From the NCBI RefSeq assembly GCF_033115175.1, contig NC_084831.1:8156540-8220539 (forward strand): a stretch of 64,000 bases of DNA, written 5' to 3'. The notes below the pieces were generated by a model. The model worked only from the letters and a program-made list of their open reading frames with translations, was not told the origin of the DNA and searched no databases. The translations under genes and the position numbers were made by a program. This document shows positions 53,291 to 64,000 of this stretch, piece by piece (position 1 is the stretch's first letter; each line of letters begins with the position of its first letter). Origin of the DNA: Lepus europaeus (taxonomy: Eukaryota; Chordata; Mammalia; Lagomorpha; Leporidae).

Positions 53291-54432
53291 CCATGGACTC
53301 CAGAGTCTGGGAGAACCCTGCCGGAGCTGGCTTTGGGCTGGGTTCCAACACAGCAGGGAGCAGTGGCCAACCCTAGGCTGGGGAGGAGGAAGACCCTGTC
53401 TGTGGCCGCTGCACCAGGACTCCTGGCGAGTCGCCCCTCTGAGCCCTACTCACCCCTGCAAGGGGGCGTAGCTGCCCAGGCTGCTGTGAAGAGGTAGGGG
53501 GAGCCCTTCATGCTTGGCTGACACCACACACGCACACACATGCACACACACATGACCTCCCACCCTTGTGGGCACCCTTGCACACGCCTCCCTCTTGCTC
53601 AACCCCCACCCCCCATGCAGGCACACGCACACGAGCTGCAGGGCAGAAGCCCGTGGCCCCGGCAGCGCGGGCCCCAGAGCTGAGTCATTGCCCCACCTCT
53701 GGGCCGTGTTTCTTTCACGGAAGCCAACGTGTGCTTTTCTGGGGCCGAGAGCTTCTCACTCAGTTTCTCTCGGTCTCACTTTTCGTTCTGACTGCAAACG
53801 GTTTTTTCTCGATCTCTCTCTCTCTCTCATGTGGTTTGCACAGCGCCGGGGCTGTAGCTGAAATCCCGCACCAGGGGCCAGGCCTTGTCGTGGGGGTCAG
53901 CACCCCTGGGCTGGGGAGGACGAGGCGGGGGCTGAGGGCTGGGGGAGCACCCGGGGGGCGTGGCCAGCGCAGGTGCTGAGCCGCCTGCTGCAGGGCACCG
54001 GGGGCGCCAGCTGCTCCCGCAGCGTCCTCTATACGGACACCTGGGCGCCCCAGCTGGGCAGCCCCCCCCCCCCCAGCCACCGGCTTTGGGGGTCTCCCAG
54101 CTGGCTGAGTCTGGTCTCTGCTGGTGGAACAGTGGGGAGAACCTGGGACTCCCAGCAGGTGGCCTGTGGGGGGGGGGTGGGGGGGTAGGAAAGAGAAAGA
54201 AAGCTTGGGAGGAAGCCGCTGCCAAGCCCGCATAGAGACGTTTCCCGCCCCAAGCCCTGGAGCGGCCTCTTCTTCCACAGATGTTCTGGATTGGGGGTGT
54301 GGCCTGGAGAAGCGTGAGTGTCAATGGCGCTTTCTCCTGTGGTCCGTTGTGAGCCTGGACAAGTCACCTCTCAGCTCTATTTCCTTCCCACAAAGCGGCT
54401 TTTATTTTGCATTTAAAAAAAAGTATTTATAT

Positions 54433-54760
54433 AGGCCGGCGCCGTGGCTTAACAGGCTAATCCTCTGCCTTGCGGCGCCGGCACATAGGGTTCTAGTCCC
54501 GGTTGGGGCACCGGATTCTGTCCCAGTTGCCCCTCTTCCAGGCCAGCTCTCTGCTATGGCCCGGGAAGGCAGTGGAGGATGGCCCAAGTCCTTGGGCCCT
54601 GCACCCGCATGGGAGACCAGGAGAAGCACCTGGCTCCTGGCATCAGATCAGCGCGATGCGCCGGCCACAGCAGCCATTGGAGGGTGAACCAACGGCAAAA
54701 GGAAGACCTTTCTCTCTGTCTCTCTCTCTCACTGTCCACTCTGCCTGTCAAAAAAAAAAA
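54433..54760 (+). mobile_element. younger C-SINE subfamily, plus, TSD
   Basis: The head GGCCGGCGCCGTGGCTTAAC and the end CACTCTGCCTGTCAAAAAAA. AAGTATTTATAT at 54421-54432 recurs after the poly-A at 54759-54770. The target is the tail of the minus SINE that follows. Confidence 0.95.
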
Positions 54761-54777
54761 GTATTTATATTTACATG

Positions 54778-54825
<48 letters not shown>

Positions 54826-55080
54826 AGATCGATTGGGAGGTCTTCCATCCACTGGTTCACTCCCCGAATGCCCACAGGAGCTGGGGCTGGGCCAGGCTGC
54901 AGCCAGGAGCCAGGCGCTTCATCCAGGTCTCCCAGGGGGCTGGTGGAGGCCCAAGCCCCTGCACCTGCTGCCTCCCAGGGTGTGCATTTGCAGGAAGGTA
55001 GCGCTGGGAGCAGAGCTGGGACCCCGACACAGGCGCTCCACTACGGGATGCCGGCACCCCAGGCAATGTCTTTACCCCTG
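54761..55080 (-). mobile_element. C-SINE, minus, interrupted by a solo LTR
   Basis: It starts at GTATTTATATTTACATGAAA with a long GA tract. Its head end is cut at 55080 by the LTR and a short diverged remainder (CCCCTGCACTGAACCCCTGC) follows at 55441. Confidence 0.85.
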
Positions 55081-55446
55081 TGTAGGCAGCCCATAAACAA
55101 GTCATAGACAAGTCAAGGTCAGTCGTGGCTTGTGGAATTCCTGGGATGAAGAAGTCCCGTACTCCCATGCTGAAAGAGAAGGATCAAACAAGAACACTCT
55201 GCTAAAATTAACTGTGTTATGACTGTGTTGGAGAAAGCCTGCTAAGTTGCTTGCCTGTGTTGTTAACTTCTGTGTTGCCTTGAGCTGCAGCTGGTTATGT
55301 ATAAAATATCGCTGAGACACTGGAATAAACGAGCCTTGATCAGACTTTTGTCTTGGCTCCGTTCTCTGCGCCCTCGTCCCTCTTTTCATTCCCACTCCCT
55401 CCTTCAGGTTCCGTTCGACTGGTGCGGCTGGCCCGCATCACCCCTG
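55075..55446 (+). mobile_element. Solo retroviral LTR (360 bp) with 6-bp TSD
   Basis: The element 55081-55440 begins with TGTAGGCAGCCC and ends with CCCGCATCA, so it has the TG...CA ends of an LTR. The 6-base repeat CCCCTG lies on both sides (55075-55080 and 55441-55446), a size common for beta-retrovirus-like (class II) elements. Inside are a TATAAAA at 55300-55306 and an AATAAA at 55324-55329, followed by TTGTCTTGGCTCCGTTCTCT. No gag, pol or env is attached, so it is a recombined remnant. Confidence 0.85.
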
Positions 55447-55539
55447 CACTGAACCCCTGCCCCTAAAATGGCTTTGATGATGTCTAATCCCTGGGGTACG
55501 ACGTGGGGCTACCTTAGCTCAGGCAGATCAGAGCGCTAC

Positions 55540-55757
55540 CGGGGGCCGGTGTTGTGCGCAGTGGGTTCACAACGAGCGCTGGTTCAAGTCCAGCTGCTCC
55601 ACTTCCGATCCGCTTCCAGCTAACGGGCCTGGGAAAGCTCGGGTGCTTGGGTCCCTGCCACCCACGTGGGAGACCCGGATGGAGCTCCAGGCTCCTGGTT
55701 TTAGCCTGGCCCAGCGCTGGCCATTGCAGGCATTTGGGGAGTGAACCAGTGGCGTTC
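55540..55757 (+). mobile_element. C-SINE, plus, 3' truncated
   Basis: The head GGGGGCCGGTGTTGTGCGCA and a body that stops at GGGGAGTGAACCAGTGGCG. Confidence 0.87.
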
Positions 55758-56149
55758 ACATGCTGGGGCCTTGCCCTCGGGGAGGCTGTGTTTGAAGGTA
55801 GGGCCTTTGGAAGGCCGGTTAGGGGTCAGTGAGGCCAGCGGGGGCTTCGTTCAGTGGGACGGTTGTCTTCCTGGGACGGGCAAAGGGCACCTGGCGTGCA
55901 CACAGAGAAAAGGCCTTGTGAGGCCATGGTGGGAAGGTGGGGGAGGGGGCAGCCAAGGAGAGGCCACCTGCTGGCCCCTTGATCTTGGACTTCAGCCTTC
56001 AGATCTGTGGGAAAATAAAGGTCCCTGCTTGTTAAGCAACCCAGCTGTGACCTTTGGTTGCACAGCCCCGGCAGGCTAAGTCCAGGGTTGCTGCAGGGTG
56101 AGTGTCCCTCCTCCAAGTGCTTGGGCCTGATAATGTCTCGGACTTCAGG

Positions 56150-56400
56150 TCTTCTCGAGTTCACTGGTTCCCTCCTCCAAGTGGCTGCAACGGCCAGGGC
56201 CGGGCCAGACCAAAGCCAGGAGCCCGGAGCTCCATCCAGGTCTCCCACGTGGGTGCAGGGGCCCGAGCACTTGGGCTGTCACCTGCTTCTTCCCAGGCCA
56301 TAGCAGGGAGCTGGATGGGAGGCAGAGGAGCTGGGACTTGAAGTCGTGCTCGGGTTTGGGGTGACGGCGTCACAGGCTGAGACAGACCCTGCTGCGCCCT
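56150..56400 (-). mobile_element. C-SINE, minus, tail missing
   Basis: The body GTTCACTGGTTCCCTCCTCC to CAAAGCCAGGAGCCCGGAGC and on. The tail end of the element (left) is absent and the head end is diverged. Confidence 0.82.
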
Positions 56401-56791
56401 ACTCCCCTCCCCCCACGATAATTCTCTGCAGCGTTTGCAGTGTGCCTGCAACCTGACGTCAGGGCTGGGGTTTTCCACGTGCACTGTCGAGGGCGGTACC
56501 CAGAAGGTTCAGATTCTGGAGCTCTTTGGATTTCAGGCGTTTGGATTAAGAATGTGCAGCCCTGTGGCCGTAGCTGGTGAGGACCTACTGCCTGCTCAGT
56601 TGCAGGGGTTCCTATCCTTGTGTGCACAGCGAGGCCTTGGAAGCCGGACAGCGTCTCCGCTGGGTGGGGAAGCAGCCTGGGCCCGTGCTCCCCTAAGGAG
56701 ACCGCTGAGCAGGGGGGGAGGAGAGCGTCTTCCCACAGAGGCACAGAGGCTGCTCCAGTCATCAGGGGTTGGGGAGGGGGCCTCCTAAACT

Positions 56792-56915
56792 ATGCCCAGC
56801 CCTCCCCTGGGCGCCTCCACCAGGCCCCCGGTGCCCAGCCCTCCCCTGGGCCCCCTCACTCGCCCCCTGGGATGCTCAGCCCTCCCCCGGGCGCCTCCAC
56901 TCAGCCCCATGGGAT
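56792..56915 (+). repeat. short tandem repeat, CCCAGCCCTCCCCTGGGCGC type
   Basis: About four irregular units of 33-48 bases share GCCCAGCCCTCCCCTGGG or close variants with CTCCAC and GGATGCTCAG. Confidence 0.7.
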
Positions 56916-56949
56916 GCTCAGCTGGGCTGCAGGTGGGATACCAGTTGAA

Positions 56950-57283
56950 TCCGGGGTGGGCGCTGGGTGCGGTGCTTCAGTTGCTGTGTGGGACCCTCGC
57001 AGCCCACGCCGAGAGCCTGCTTGAGTCTTGGCTTCTCCGCTTCAGATCCAGCTCCCTGCGAGTGCACATCCTGGGGTGGGGGGGCAACAGGTGGTGCTCA
57101 AATACGGAAGTCCCTGCCACCCGTGTCGGGGACCCAGATGCAGCTCCTGGGTTCTTTGCTCCGGCCTGGCTCAGTCCCAGCTGTTGCAGGCATTGGGGAG
57201 TGAACCAGTGGATGGAAGCTCTCTTGGTCTGTCTGTCGTCACTCTCTCGCCTTTCAAATAAAATGAAAATAAATAAAAGTTTT
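56950..57283 (+). mobile_element. C-SINE, plus, old
   Basis: GTGGGCGCTGGGTGCGGTGC starts it and CGCCTTTCAAATAAAATGAA ends it. Confidence 0.83.
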
Positions 57284-57299
57284 AAAAACTAAAACAATT

Positions 57300-57678
57300 T
57301 TTTAAAAAAAGATTATTTATTTGAAAGGCAGAGGTACATATAGGCAGAGGCAGAGGGAGAGAGAGTGTGTGTGTGTGTGAGAGAGAGAGAGAGACAGAGA
57401 GAGAGAAAGAGAGAGAGAGGTTTCCATCTGCTGGTTCACTCCCCAAATGGCCACAACAGCCGGAGCTATGCTGATTCTAAGCCAGGAGCCAGGAGCTTCT
57501 TCTTGGTCTCCCACATGGGTGCAGGGGACCAAGCACTTGGGCCACCTTCTACTGCTTTCCCAGGCCATAGCAGAGAGCTGGATCAGAAGAGGAGCAGCTG
57601 GGACTTGAACCAGCACCCATATGGGATGCCGGCACTGCAGCTGGCAGCTTTACCCACTATGCCACAGTGCTGGCCCCT
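57300..57678 (-). mobile_element. C-SINE, minus, with (GT) and (GA) runs
   Basis: AAAAAAGATTATTTATTTGA starts it, GTGTGTGTGTGTGTGAGAGA is embedded at 57366-57385, and CTATGCCACAGTGCTGGCCC ends it. Confidence 0.91.
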
Positions 57679-58254
57679 AAAACAAATTTAAATCCATCTG
57701 GGTCCTTGTCCCTTTAGCAAGGGGATCTGTGAAAGGGTGGCAAGCTAAAGCAATTGCTTGGTAAGCTGTCAGTGTAATGATTCCATATTCGTCATATCGA
57801 TTGCTACCTTATTTTGTTATTGCATTCATTAATTCAATGTATAGCTCTTGTGCCAAGCCCTGCTGGAAGATAAAGCATGGGAGACAGCAGACGGAAGTCC
57901 CTGTCCTTGGAGTGCTTGCTCCAGCGGGAGTCCTGGCACCCGAGGGACCGCCTGAGCCAGGCGCACCTGCCGCTGTGAGGCTACTTAGTTTATCGGTGGG
58001 GCCGCGCCCTGCCGAGAGGGCCGCTCACTACAGGGCCCCCGACAGTGCACGGAGAATGCCCCTGATGAGAAAGGAACTTCGCACAGATCTCAAAATAACT
58101 TCGCTTCTTAATCCCGTTTCCCCCAACACTTTTTGGAGTCCCTGCCATCCAGAATAGATCCGGGTCGCCGCAGCGCTTGGGCAGTGAGCATGCTGCAGCT
58201 TCCTGGGTGACGCAGTTGGCATTGCCTTTCAGTGATGCGTGATGCCGTGAGGCC
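57679..58254. other. Intergenic, no recognised feature
   Basis: I see no exon or known repeat between the SINE and the MIR-like fragment. Confidence 0.4.
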
Positions 58255-58350
58255 GTCCGTGTTCCCATTGATGGATGAGAAAACTGAGGCCAAGCAAGGT
58301 TAGGGCTCCAAGTTGTTTAGCTCTGTCAGGGACGGAGGGGTGTGAATCCA
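58255..58350 (+). repeat. MIR-like fragment
   Basis: GATGAGAAAACTGAGGCCAA followed by GCAAGGTTAGGGCTC and GTTTAGCTCTGTCAGGG follows the MIR core pattern. Confidence 0.6.
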
Positions 58351-58374
58351 ACTCTGCCTGACTTTTCCAAAATA

Positions 58375-58632
58375 CTTTTTTTTTTTTTTTCGGAGCAGAG
58401 AGACAGGCAGAGTTCCCATCTGCTGTTTCCAAATGCCCATAGCAGTGACGATGAGGCTGGGCCACAGCCAGGAGGCAGGAACTCAACCCAGGCTGCCCAC
58501 TTGGGTGGCAGAAACCCAAGCAGCTGAGCCATCGCCACTCCTCCCCGCGTCGTCCGCAGCAGGAGCTGAGCACCGAACCCAGGCTCTCACGGGGACGCGA
58601 GCGGCTTAGCCAGCAGCCCAACACCTGTCCCC
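58375..58632 (-). mobile_element. C-SINE, minus, old
   Basis: A T-run, CAGAGAGACAGGCAGAGTTC, and an end near CAGCCCAACACCTGTCCCC. Confidence 0.75.
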
Positions 58633-61040
58633 TCCAGAGACGACTTCTTAGAGCGACACCGATGACATTATTAGCACGAGCTTTCGCTTCCTTTCCTTTC
58701 TTAGGCCGGAGCTCTGATCGCTGACGACGGAGGGTTTTCTGCGTGCGGCTGCTCTCCCTGGGCGTGCTGGGCAGGTGGCGGGGACGGGCCCCGCTCTGCA
58801 GGCGTGCGCTCTGGGTTCCGCCTGACCTGGTCATTCTGAAATCAGGGGCCCCTCTGGGGCCAGGGGCAGGCCGGGGCGCGGCGAGGCAGGCTCAGAAGCG
58901 GGGCTGGAGATGACTCACCTGTCTGTTTGTGACCCGACTCCACTTCTCGGTCTGATTGGGCTGCTGCCGGGCCGAGCCTCCTTCCTTCTCGGTGCTGAGT
59001 AAGCAGCCCGCGCCGGCCCGCCCGCCTCTGGCCTCCGCCAGCCCCAGCTCTCTCCCCTGCCCCGAGCAGAGTTCGGGCCCCTGGGGCTGCTGGAAGTCCC
59101 CCCACTGCCCTCGCGAGCTCTTCCAGCAGCCCCTCTCTCTGCTGTTGTTGTTTTCCCCCAACCAGCTCTTAAATGCCATCTCCCCAGAGAAGCCCTCCCT
59201 GACTACCGCGTCCACTGACCGTGGTCTGCTCAGGCAGCCCTTGTCACATGCCGCAGCAGCCGTCCCGCGCGGCGCCGCCTCCCTGTCGGCTGCGGGCAGC
59301 TCCATGCTTCCAATTTGCAGGCCCAAAGCCTCCACGCCCCACTTCCTTTCCCATTCATAGCATGAGCGAAGCCCGTCAGCTCCACGCCAAAGCTCATCCA
59401 GAACCTGGCCCGGTCCCCACTGCTGCCTCCTGCTCTCCCCGCTCCTCTCCTTCCCCTTCCCCCAAGGTATCTGGGGGCCACAGAGCGGCATGAGAGAGCT
59501 TGGAAAACCCGAGTCAGTTCATTCTGCTCAGGACTCCCCAGCGGCTCCATCTCACGAGGGGAAAGGCCCACGTCCTCACGGCAGACACACAACCCCCACC
59601 TCCTGCTCTCAACGCCTCACCCGGGCTGCCGCGCTCCTACCACAGGGCCTTTGCACAGGCTGTGCCCACAGCCTGCTATGTTCCTCCCACTTTCTCTCGC
59701 CCCATCCTCTCGTCTTTGCTGAGTGTTTTATCTAAGTGTGTACACCCCACCTTCCTTCCTTTCCCGGAGTTTAGTGTCGAGCACTTGTCCCTTTTTCATA
59801 TGCTTCTTTGTCTTTGTTGCTGGAAGGCAAAAGTTCAGCAAGGCCCTGGGCTCCTTGTGCAAGTCCAAGCCGGGGCCACGGCTGCCCTACCCACTGCCAA
59901 GTGTGAGCCACTGCCCCAGGCTGCTTTTGTGGGTGACATTGTCTGGAGCCACCTGGTGCGTGCTTGACATGCAAGCCCCAGCCCAGGAGCACGCAGGGCC
60001 CCCCGGGAGCGGTGTGTGGGCGGCAGCACACCCTGCTTCCGGGCCAGGCTCCCCTGGGTTTCCACGCTGTTTCCTTGGACATCAGCAGGTGGTGTCCAGG
60101 TAGTGGATGGAAAAGCTGTGCTGAGCCTGGGAGTGTGTGTGCTAGCACAGATGTGCGTGGGAGCGCGTGGGTGCGCACGCAGCATTTCAATGGTCTGGCT
60201 GGCGGCTCCCCAGCCCTGCTGTTCCACGGCCACACAGACCCCCGGGACCCCCACCTCCCTCCTCCCTCCCTTACCAGGTCTGAACCTCTGGGCCGAAAGA
60301 TGAAGTCGCCAGCAGACACGATAGAGCCAGTGGAGGCGAAGGAACTGGGTCGGGGTGGTCCCCTACTAAGTCCCCGTGTGACCTTGGCCTCTGTCTACAC
60401 TGGGTGGGGGAGGGGTGGTTGGAGGGGGACATCCCCACCAGCTTCCTCTCCCCGGGCCACTTGCTGACGCGAACCAGAACTCTGAGTCCTGGGGGTTGTG
60501 TTGGGTTTTTCTGAGCCTGGGTGGGAGCCCGGAGTCTCCAGGTCCAGTGGAGGCCTGAATGAGGACCCTGCTTCAGTCTGCGGGCTCCCTGCCTGCCGAG
60601 CCTTGGGCCAGACCCGGCCTGTTTGGGCCCAGAGAGGGTCCTGGGCATGGGGCTGACCCCCCCACCGCCCCAGCGGTGCAGGAAATCCCAGCAGGGGGTT
60701 CTGAATGAACTCTGGCCGCCGGGGCGGCTCCTGCAGGCGTGGCGTGGTCTTCCGGGTGTTGCTCTCAGAGCGGTGTCTGCCTCTCAGCCTCCACGTGGCT
60801 CGTGTCTCTCGCGTGGCCGGCGCCGGGGAAGGGGGAAGGCAAGGCTGGAGCCGCCAGGCCTCCCAGGACCCTGCCCTTGCCCATTCATTCATCCCAAGAA
60901 TCTCCGTGAGCCACGCCCATGCACCTCAGTGGCCAGGGGTGTCCCTGTGCCCATGAGCCCGGTCCGGGCCGGGAAGCTGTGCTGGGAGTGATGGCGTTTC
61001 TCACTGCGGTGTGCGTGCCTTGAGGCAGCGTTTGTGCGAT
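58633..61040. other. GC-rich intergenic stretch, no gene recognised
   Basis: About 2.4 kb without SINEs. It is GC-rich and has long open frames on both strands, as expected from composition. I recognise no exon. It is the best place in the intergenic part to look for unannotated transcripts. Confidence 0.4.
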
Positions 61041-61044
61041 TTGC

Positions 61045-61560
61045 TTTTATGCAGTTTCTCCGGAGTGTGATTGACATGAGGAGAATGGAAAACGATCATG
61101 GAAAAATGGAATGCAATGATAGTTTAGGGGCAGGTGTTGGCCCAGCTGCTTGGGGTGTCTGCACCCCACATCTGAGTGCCTGGGTTCAAGTCCCGGCTCC
61201 AGCTTCCAATGCAACTACTAAGGCCCAGTGCGGGTGGCAGTGGTGACCGAAGCAGTGGGGTCCCAGCCACCCGCGGGGGAGACCCAGTCTTGGCTCAGCC
61301 TGGCCCAGCCCTGGCCATTTGGAGAGTGAGCCAGTGGGTGGGAGCTTCCTCTCTCTCCCTCTCTCTTCCTCTGTCTCTCTCGGTCTCTGCTTCTCGAGTA
61401 TAAAAAAGAGGTAAGTTTATTTTGGTGCAAAAACTCTCAGAATATTCATAGAGAAATGCACATTATGAACAATCTGCATAGATTTCCAAGTTGTTTGCCC
61501 CAAGTAAACTTCCCTTTCATTTCATTTCGCACACACTTTTCCAGTGCCCTGCACAATAAA
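61045..61560 (+). repeat. copy 3 of the unnamed dispersed repeat, split by a C-SINE
   Basis: GAATGGAAAACGATCATGGA precedes the SINE at 61126. TAAGTTTATTTTGGTGCAAA follows it at about 61412, and a roughly inverted TTTGCCCCAAGTAAACTTCC lies at 61494-61513. The element is therefore older than the SINE. Confidence 0.5.
61126..61402 (+). mobile_element. C-SINE, plus, tail degraded
   Basis: GGGGCAGGTGTTGGCCCAGC starts it, box B is TGGGTTCAAGTCCCGGCTCC, and it ends near TCTCGGTCTCTGCTTCTCG. Confidence 0.85.
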
Positions 61561-61892
61561 CTTGACCTTCTGAAAGCTACGATGTTGTAGGTGGTAGCGT
61601 TTGTCCAATCCATCAGCCCAGCAAGGATGGTGCATCTCGCCGTCGCCCCGTCAGAGGGTGAGCATTTTGGAAGCTGGGAGAACAAGGTTTCCCAGCAAGT
61701 GCCAAGGTCCTGTGACAGGGACAAGCTTGGTGGCACTAACGCTGTAAACAGGCTCGTGGGGAATGTGACTAAGGGGCCACGGTGGACTAAAAGGTATGAA
61801 TCCCAGTGCTCGACACCCTGTGGGCGGGAGACAGCAGCCTAGACCCTCACAATCCTTGGGCTGTGTTCACCAAGGCTTGCTCGTTCTCTCTT

Positions 61893-61927
61893 TTTTAAAG
61901 ATTGATTGATTGATTTGAAAGGCAGAG

Positions 61928-61969
<42 letters not shown>

Positions 61970-62214
61970 TCCATCTGCTGGTTCACTCTCCAAACAGCCG
62001 CAACGGTCAGAGCTGGACAGATCCGAAGCCAGGAGCCAGGAGCTTCTTCCAGGTCTCCCATGTGGGTGCAGGGGCCCAAGGACTTGGGTCATCTTCTACT
62101 GCTTTCCCAGAACATAGCAGAGAGCTGGATTGGAAGTGGAGCCGCCAGAACTCGAACCAGCGCCCATTGGGATGCTGGCACTGTAGGCGGCAGCTTAGCC
62201 CACTACACCAGCCC
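61893..62214 (-). mobile_element. C-SINE, minus
   Basis: TTTTTTAAAGATTGATTGAT with a GA run at 61934-61966. It ends near CCACTACACCAGCCCC. Confidence 0.92.
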
Positions 62215-62281
62215 CTCCACCAAGGCTCTTTGGAGAAGCAGGCCCGTGGAGGGCGGGGCCACCCACTGGTAACTTAGGGGG

Positions 62282-62550
62282 AGAGACAGAAATAGAGAGA
62301 GCGAGAGATCTTCCATCCACTGGTTCACTCCCCAAATGGCCACAAAGGCTGAGGCTGGGACTGGGGCTGGGTCAGGCTGAAGCCAGGAGCTCCTTCTGGG
62401 TCTCCCACGTGGGTGCAGAGCCCGAGCACCTGGCCATCTTCTACTGCTTTCCCAGGCCATAGCAGAGAGCTGGATCAGAAGTGGAGCAGCCAGACTCAAC
62501 CTGGCACCCATAAGGGATGTAGCGGCTCAACCCACTGCACCAACATGCTG
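62282..62550 (-). mobile_element. C-SINE, minus, tail missing
   Basis: GAGAGACAGAAATAGAGAGA starts the visible part and CTGCACCAACATGCTGGCTC ends it. Confidence 0.87.
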
Positions 62551-62594
62551 GCTCCTGCTTGACGCTTTCTTGGAAGTTCCGAGTTACTTACATT

Positions 62595-62790
62595 GTGATT
62601 CGAGGGCAGAATGCCGGAAGGGGCTCCTGGCTCCTGGCTTCGGATTGGCACAGCTCTAGCCAGCCGTTGCGGCCAATTTGGGAGTGAACCATTGGATGGA
62701 AAACCTCTCTCTCTCTCTGCCTCTCCTCTCTCTGTGTAACTCTGGATTTCAAATAAAATAAACAAATCTTAAAAAAAAAAAAAAAAAAAG
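62595..62790 (+). mobile_element. C-SINE, plus, 5' truncated
   Basis: Only the 3' half is present, from GAAGGGGCTCCTGGCTCCTG to CAAATAAAATAAACAAATCT with poly-A. Confidence 0.88.
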
Positions 62791-62793
62791 AAG

Positions 62794-63117
62794 GTCAGCG
62801 CCGCGGCTCAATAAGCTAATCCTCTGCCTGCGGCGCCGGCACCCCAGGTTCTAGTCCCGGTTGGGGCACTGGATTCTGTCCCGGTTGCCCCTCTTCCAGG
62901 CCAGCTCTCTGCTTTGGCCTGGGAGGGCAGTGGAGGATGGCCCAAGTCCTTGGGCCCTGCACCCCATGGGAGACCAGGAGAAGCACCTGGCTCCTGGCTT
63001 CGGATCAGCGTGGTGTGCTGGCCGCAGCAGCCATTGTGGGGTGAACCAACGGAAAAGGAAGACCTTTCTCTCTGTCTCTCTCTCTCACTGTCCACTCTGC
63101 CTGTCAAAAAAAAAAAA
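62794..63117 (+). mobile_element. younger C-SINE subfamily, plus
   Basis: The head GGTCAGCGCCGCGGCTCAAT and the end CCACTCTGCCTGTCAAAAAA. Its poly-A has grown into a (GAAA)/(GACA) microsatellite at 63118-63182. Confidence 0.93.
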
Positions 63118-63182
63118 AAAAAAGAAAGAAAGAAAGAAAGAAAGACAGACAGACAGAAAGAAAGAAAGGAAGAAAGAAAAAG
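63118..63182 (+). repeat. (GAAA)n/(GACA)n microsatellite at a SINE tail
   Basis: Runs of GAAA, then GACA, then GAAA directly after the poly-A of the SINE. Confidence 0.9.
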
Positions 63183-63214
63183 AAACAGCATCGCAGCCCT
63201 CCGCGGCAGGTATT

Positions 63215-63310
63215 CCGTTCCCATCTTGTGGGTGAAGGAGCCGAGGCCCCAAGTGAGGAACTTGCCCGAAGCACACAGATAGCAAGTGGCAGAGACAGGA
63301 TCTGGCCTGC
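63215..63310 (+). repeat. MIR-like core fragment
   Basis: GGAGCCGAGGCCCCAAGTGA, GGAACTTGCCCGAAGCACAC and AGATAGCAAGTGGCAGAGAC match the MIR core. Confidence 0.75.
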
Positions 63311-64000
63311 GGTCGTGTGGTTCCAGGGTCCAAGGCAGCCCGGAGTGGAGCTGGTGCGGCCTGCAGGCTCCCCGGCCCCCTCTGCCCCTCGCCTCACATG
63401 AAGGGGACTTGATGAGAGTGTGGATGCCCAGGCCGGCATTTTACACATGGGGGTTCAGAAGGGGGGAGGCCTCGGGCTTGAACTCGGGGCTCTAGACTCC
63501 CCAGCCAGGCTCCCCACACCTGCAGCTGCCGCTCGCTGAGGAAGTGGGCACGGCCACTGTGTGGCTGGCAGGCTGTGTGTCACCCACCTGACATCACCAG
63601 AGGGCCTGCCCCCTGCCCACAGCCGGCGGGGGATCCCCAGGCCCCGGGTGCTCGGCTGCCATTGCGAAGGAAGAAGCCGGGGCCCCTCTCCTCCTTGCCT
63701 GTCCGAGGGTCCTTGGCGCCCAGGGCTTGCTGCCAGCCTCAGGGGGCAGGGGAGGAAACCGGCGCACCTCCCCCCCCCCCCCCCCCGCCATGCTCCCAAG
63801 CTCCTGGAATTCACACGCGTGCCCCGTGCCCCCTTCTGCTCGGGCAGAGCCACCGGTGTAGCCAGAAAACATAGTGACTTTTGAGCCGGGTCCTGTGGTG
63901 TCCATCACTCACCTGGACTCCCCTCCCAGCCACCACGCTGCTGGGAACACTTGGGCAGTCCCTTGGGACGCCCGGGAGAGGCTGGCTGGGAAGCAGGTCC
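63311..64000. other. Intergenic end of window, no gene recognised
   Basis: A run of about 18 C lies at 63771-63787. No exon or SINE seen. Confidence 0.4.

Noticed and set aside
58229..58834. A 201-residue minus-strand open frame
   Set aside because: It runs through an old C-SINE and a MIR-like fragment, so it is not a gene.
59771..60892. Several overlapping frames of 120-180 residues on both strands
   Set aside because: GC-rich intergenic sequence. Frames on both strands are of equal length and none shows a known domain.
42540..64000. Search for the first exon of TNFRSF8, the next gene in human synteny
   Set aside because: No signal-peptide exon or cysteine-rich TNF-receptor repeat was recognised; it probably lies beyond the window.

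Overview
This is a mammalian nuclear window, almost certainly from a lagomorph and most likely the rabbit (Oryctolagus cuniculus). Split genes with GT-AG introns, a CpG-island promoter and AATAAA signals show a vertebrate. The lagomorph call rests on more than 50 copies of the tRNA-derived C-type SINE (a head like GGGGCCGGCGCTGTGGCGTA and an AAATAAATAAATCTTTAAA tail), a younger C-SINE subfamily, and an L1 whose 3' end matches what I recall of rabbit L1. Family names and comparisons with human proteins come from memory; no database was searched.

Layout. Bases 1-3004 are upstream non-coding sequence of MFN2. From 3009 to 24179 on the + strand lie all 17 coding exons of MFN2 (mitofusin 2, 757 residues), followed by a 3' UTR of about 1.45 kb. 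Three MFN2 introns carry minisatellites: a 42-bp G-rich array (10690-11478), a 45-bp array ending just upstream of coding exon 9 (13690-14095), and a 40/46-bp array of about 1.7 kb with a CACGTG E-box in nearly every unit (19857-21522). Bases 25640-32800 are intergenic and made of C-SINEs and old L1 3' fragments. A CpG-rich promoter with three CCAAT boxes (32800-33700) precedes MIIP (migration and invasion inhibitory protein, 384 residues, nine coding exons between 34226 and 42359, + strand, poly(A) signal at 42534). The order MFN2-MIIP on one strand matches human 1p36.22. Bases 42540-64000 look intergenic. They hold C-SINEs, MIR-like fragments, a 5'-inverted L1 insertion with a 15-bp target duplication (46401-48393), and a solo retroviral LTR of 360 bp with a 6-bp target duplication (55075-55446). 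I saw no exon of the next gene expected from human synteny (TNFRSF8).

How the genes relate. MFN2 is an outer mitochondrial membrane GTPase for mitochondrial fusion. MIIP is a cytoplasmic regulator of migration and invasion. They are neighbours with no known shared pathway. I found no previously undescribed system of the prokaryotic kind. The most interesting signals are structural: the E-box minisatellite, the array of decoy acceptors before MFN2 exon 9, a GC-AG intron, an alternative open C-terminus of MIIP, the twin-primed L1 with a gag-like zinc-knuckle stretch, the solo LTR, a tandemly amplified SINE head, and repeated SINE insertion at one target site.
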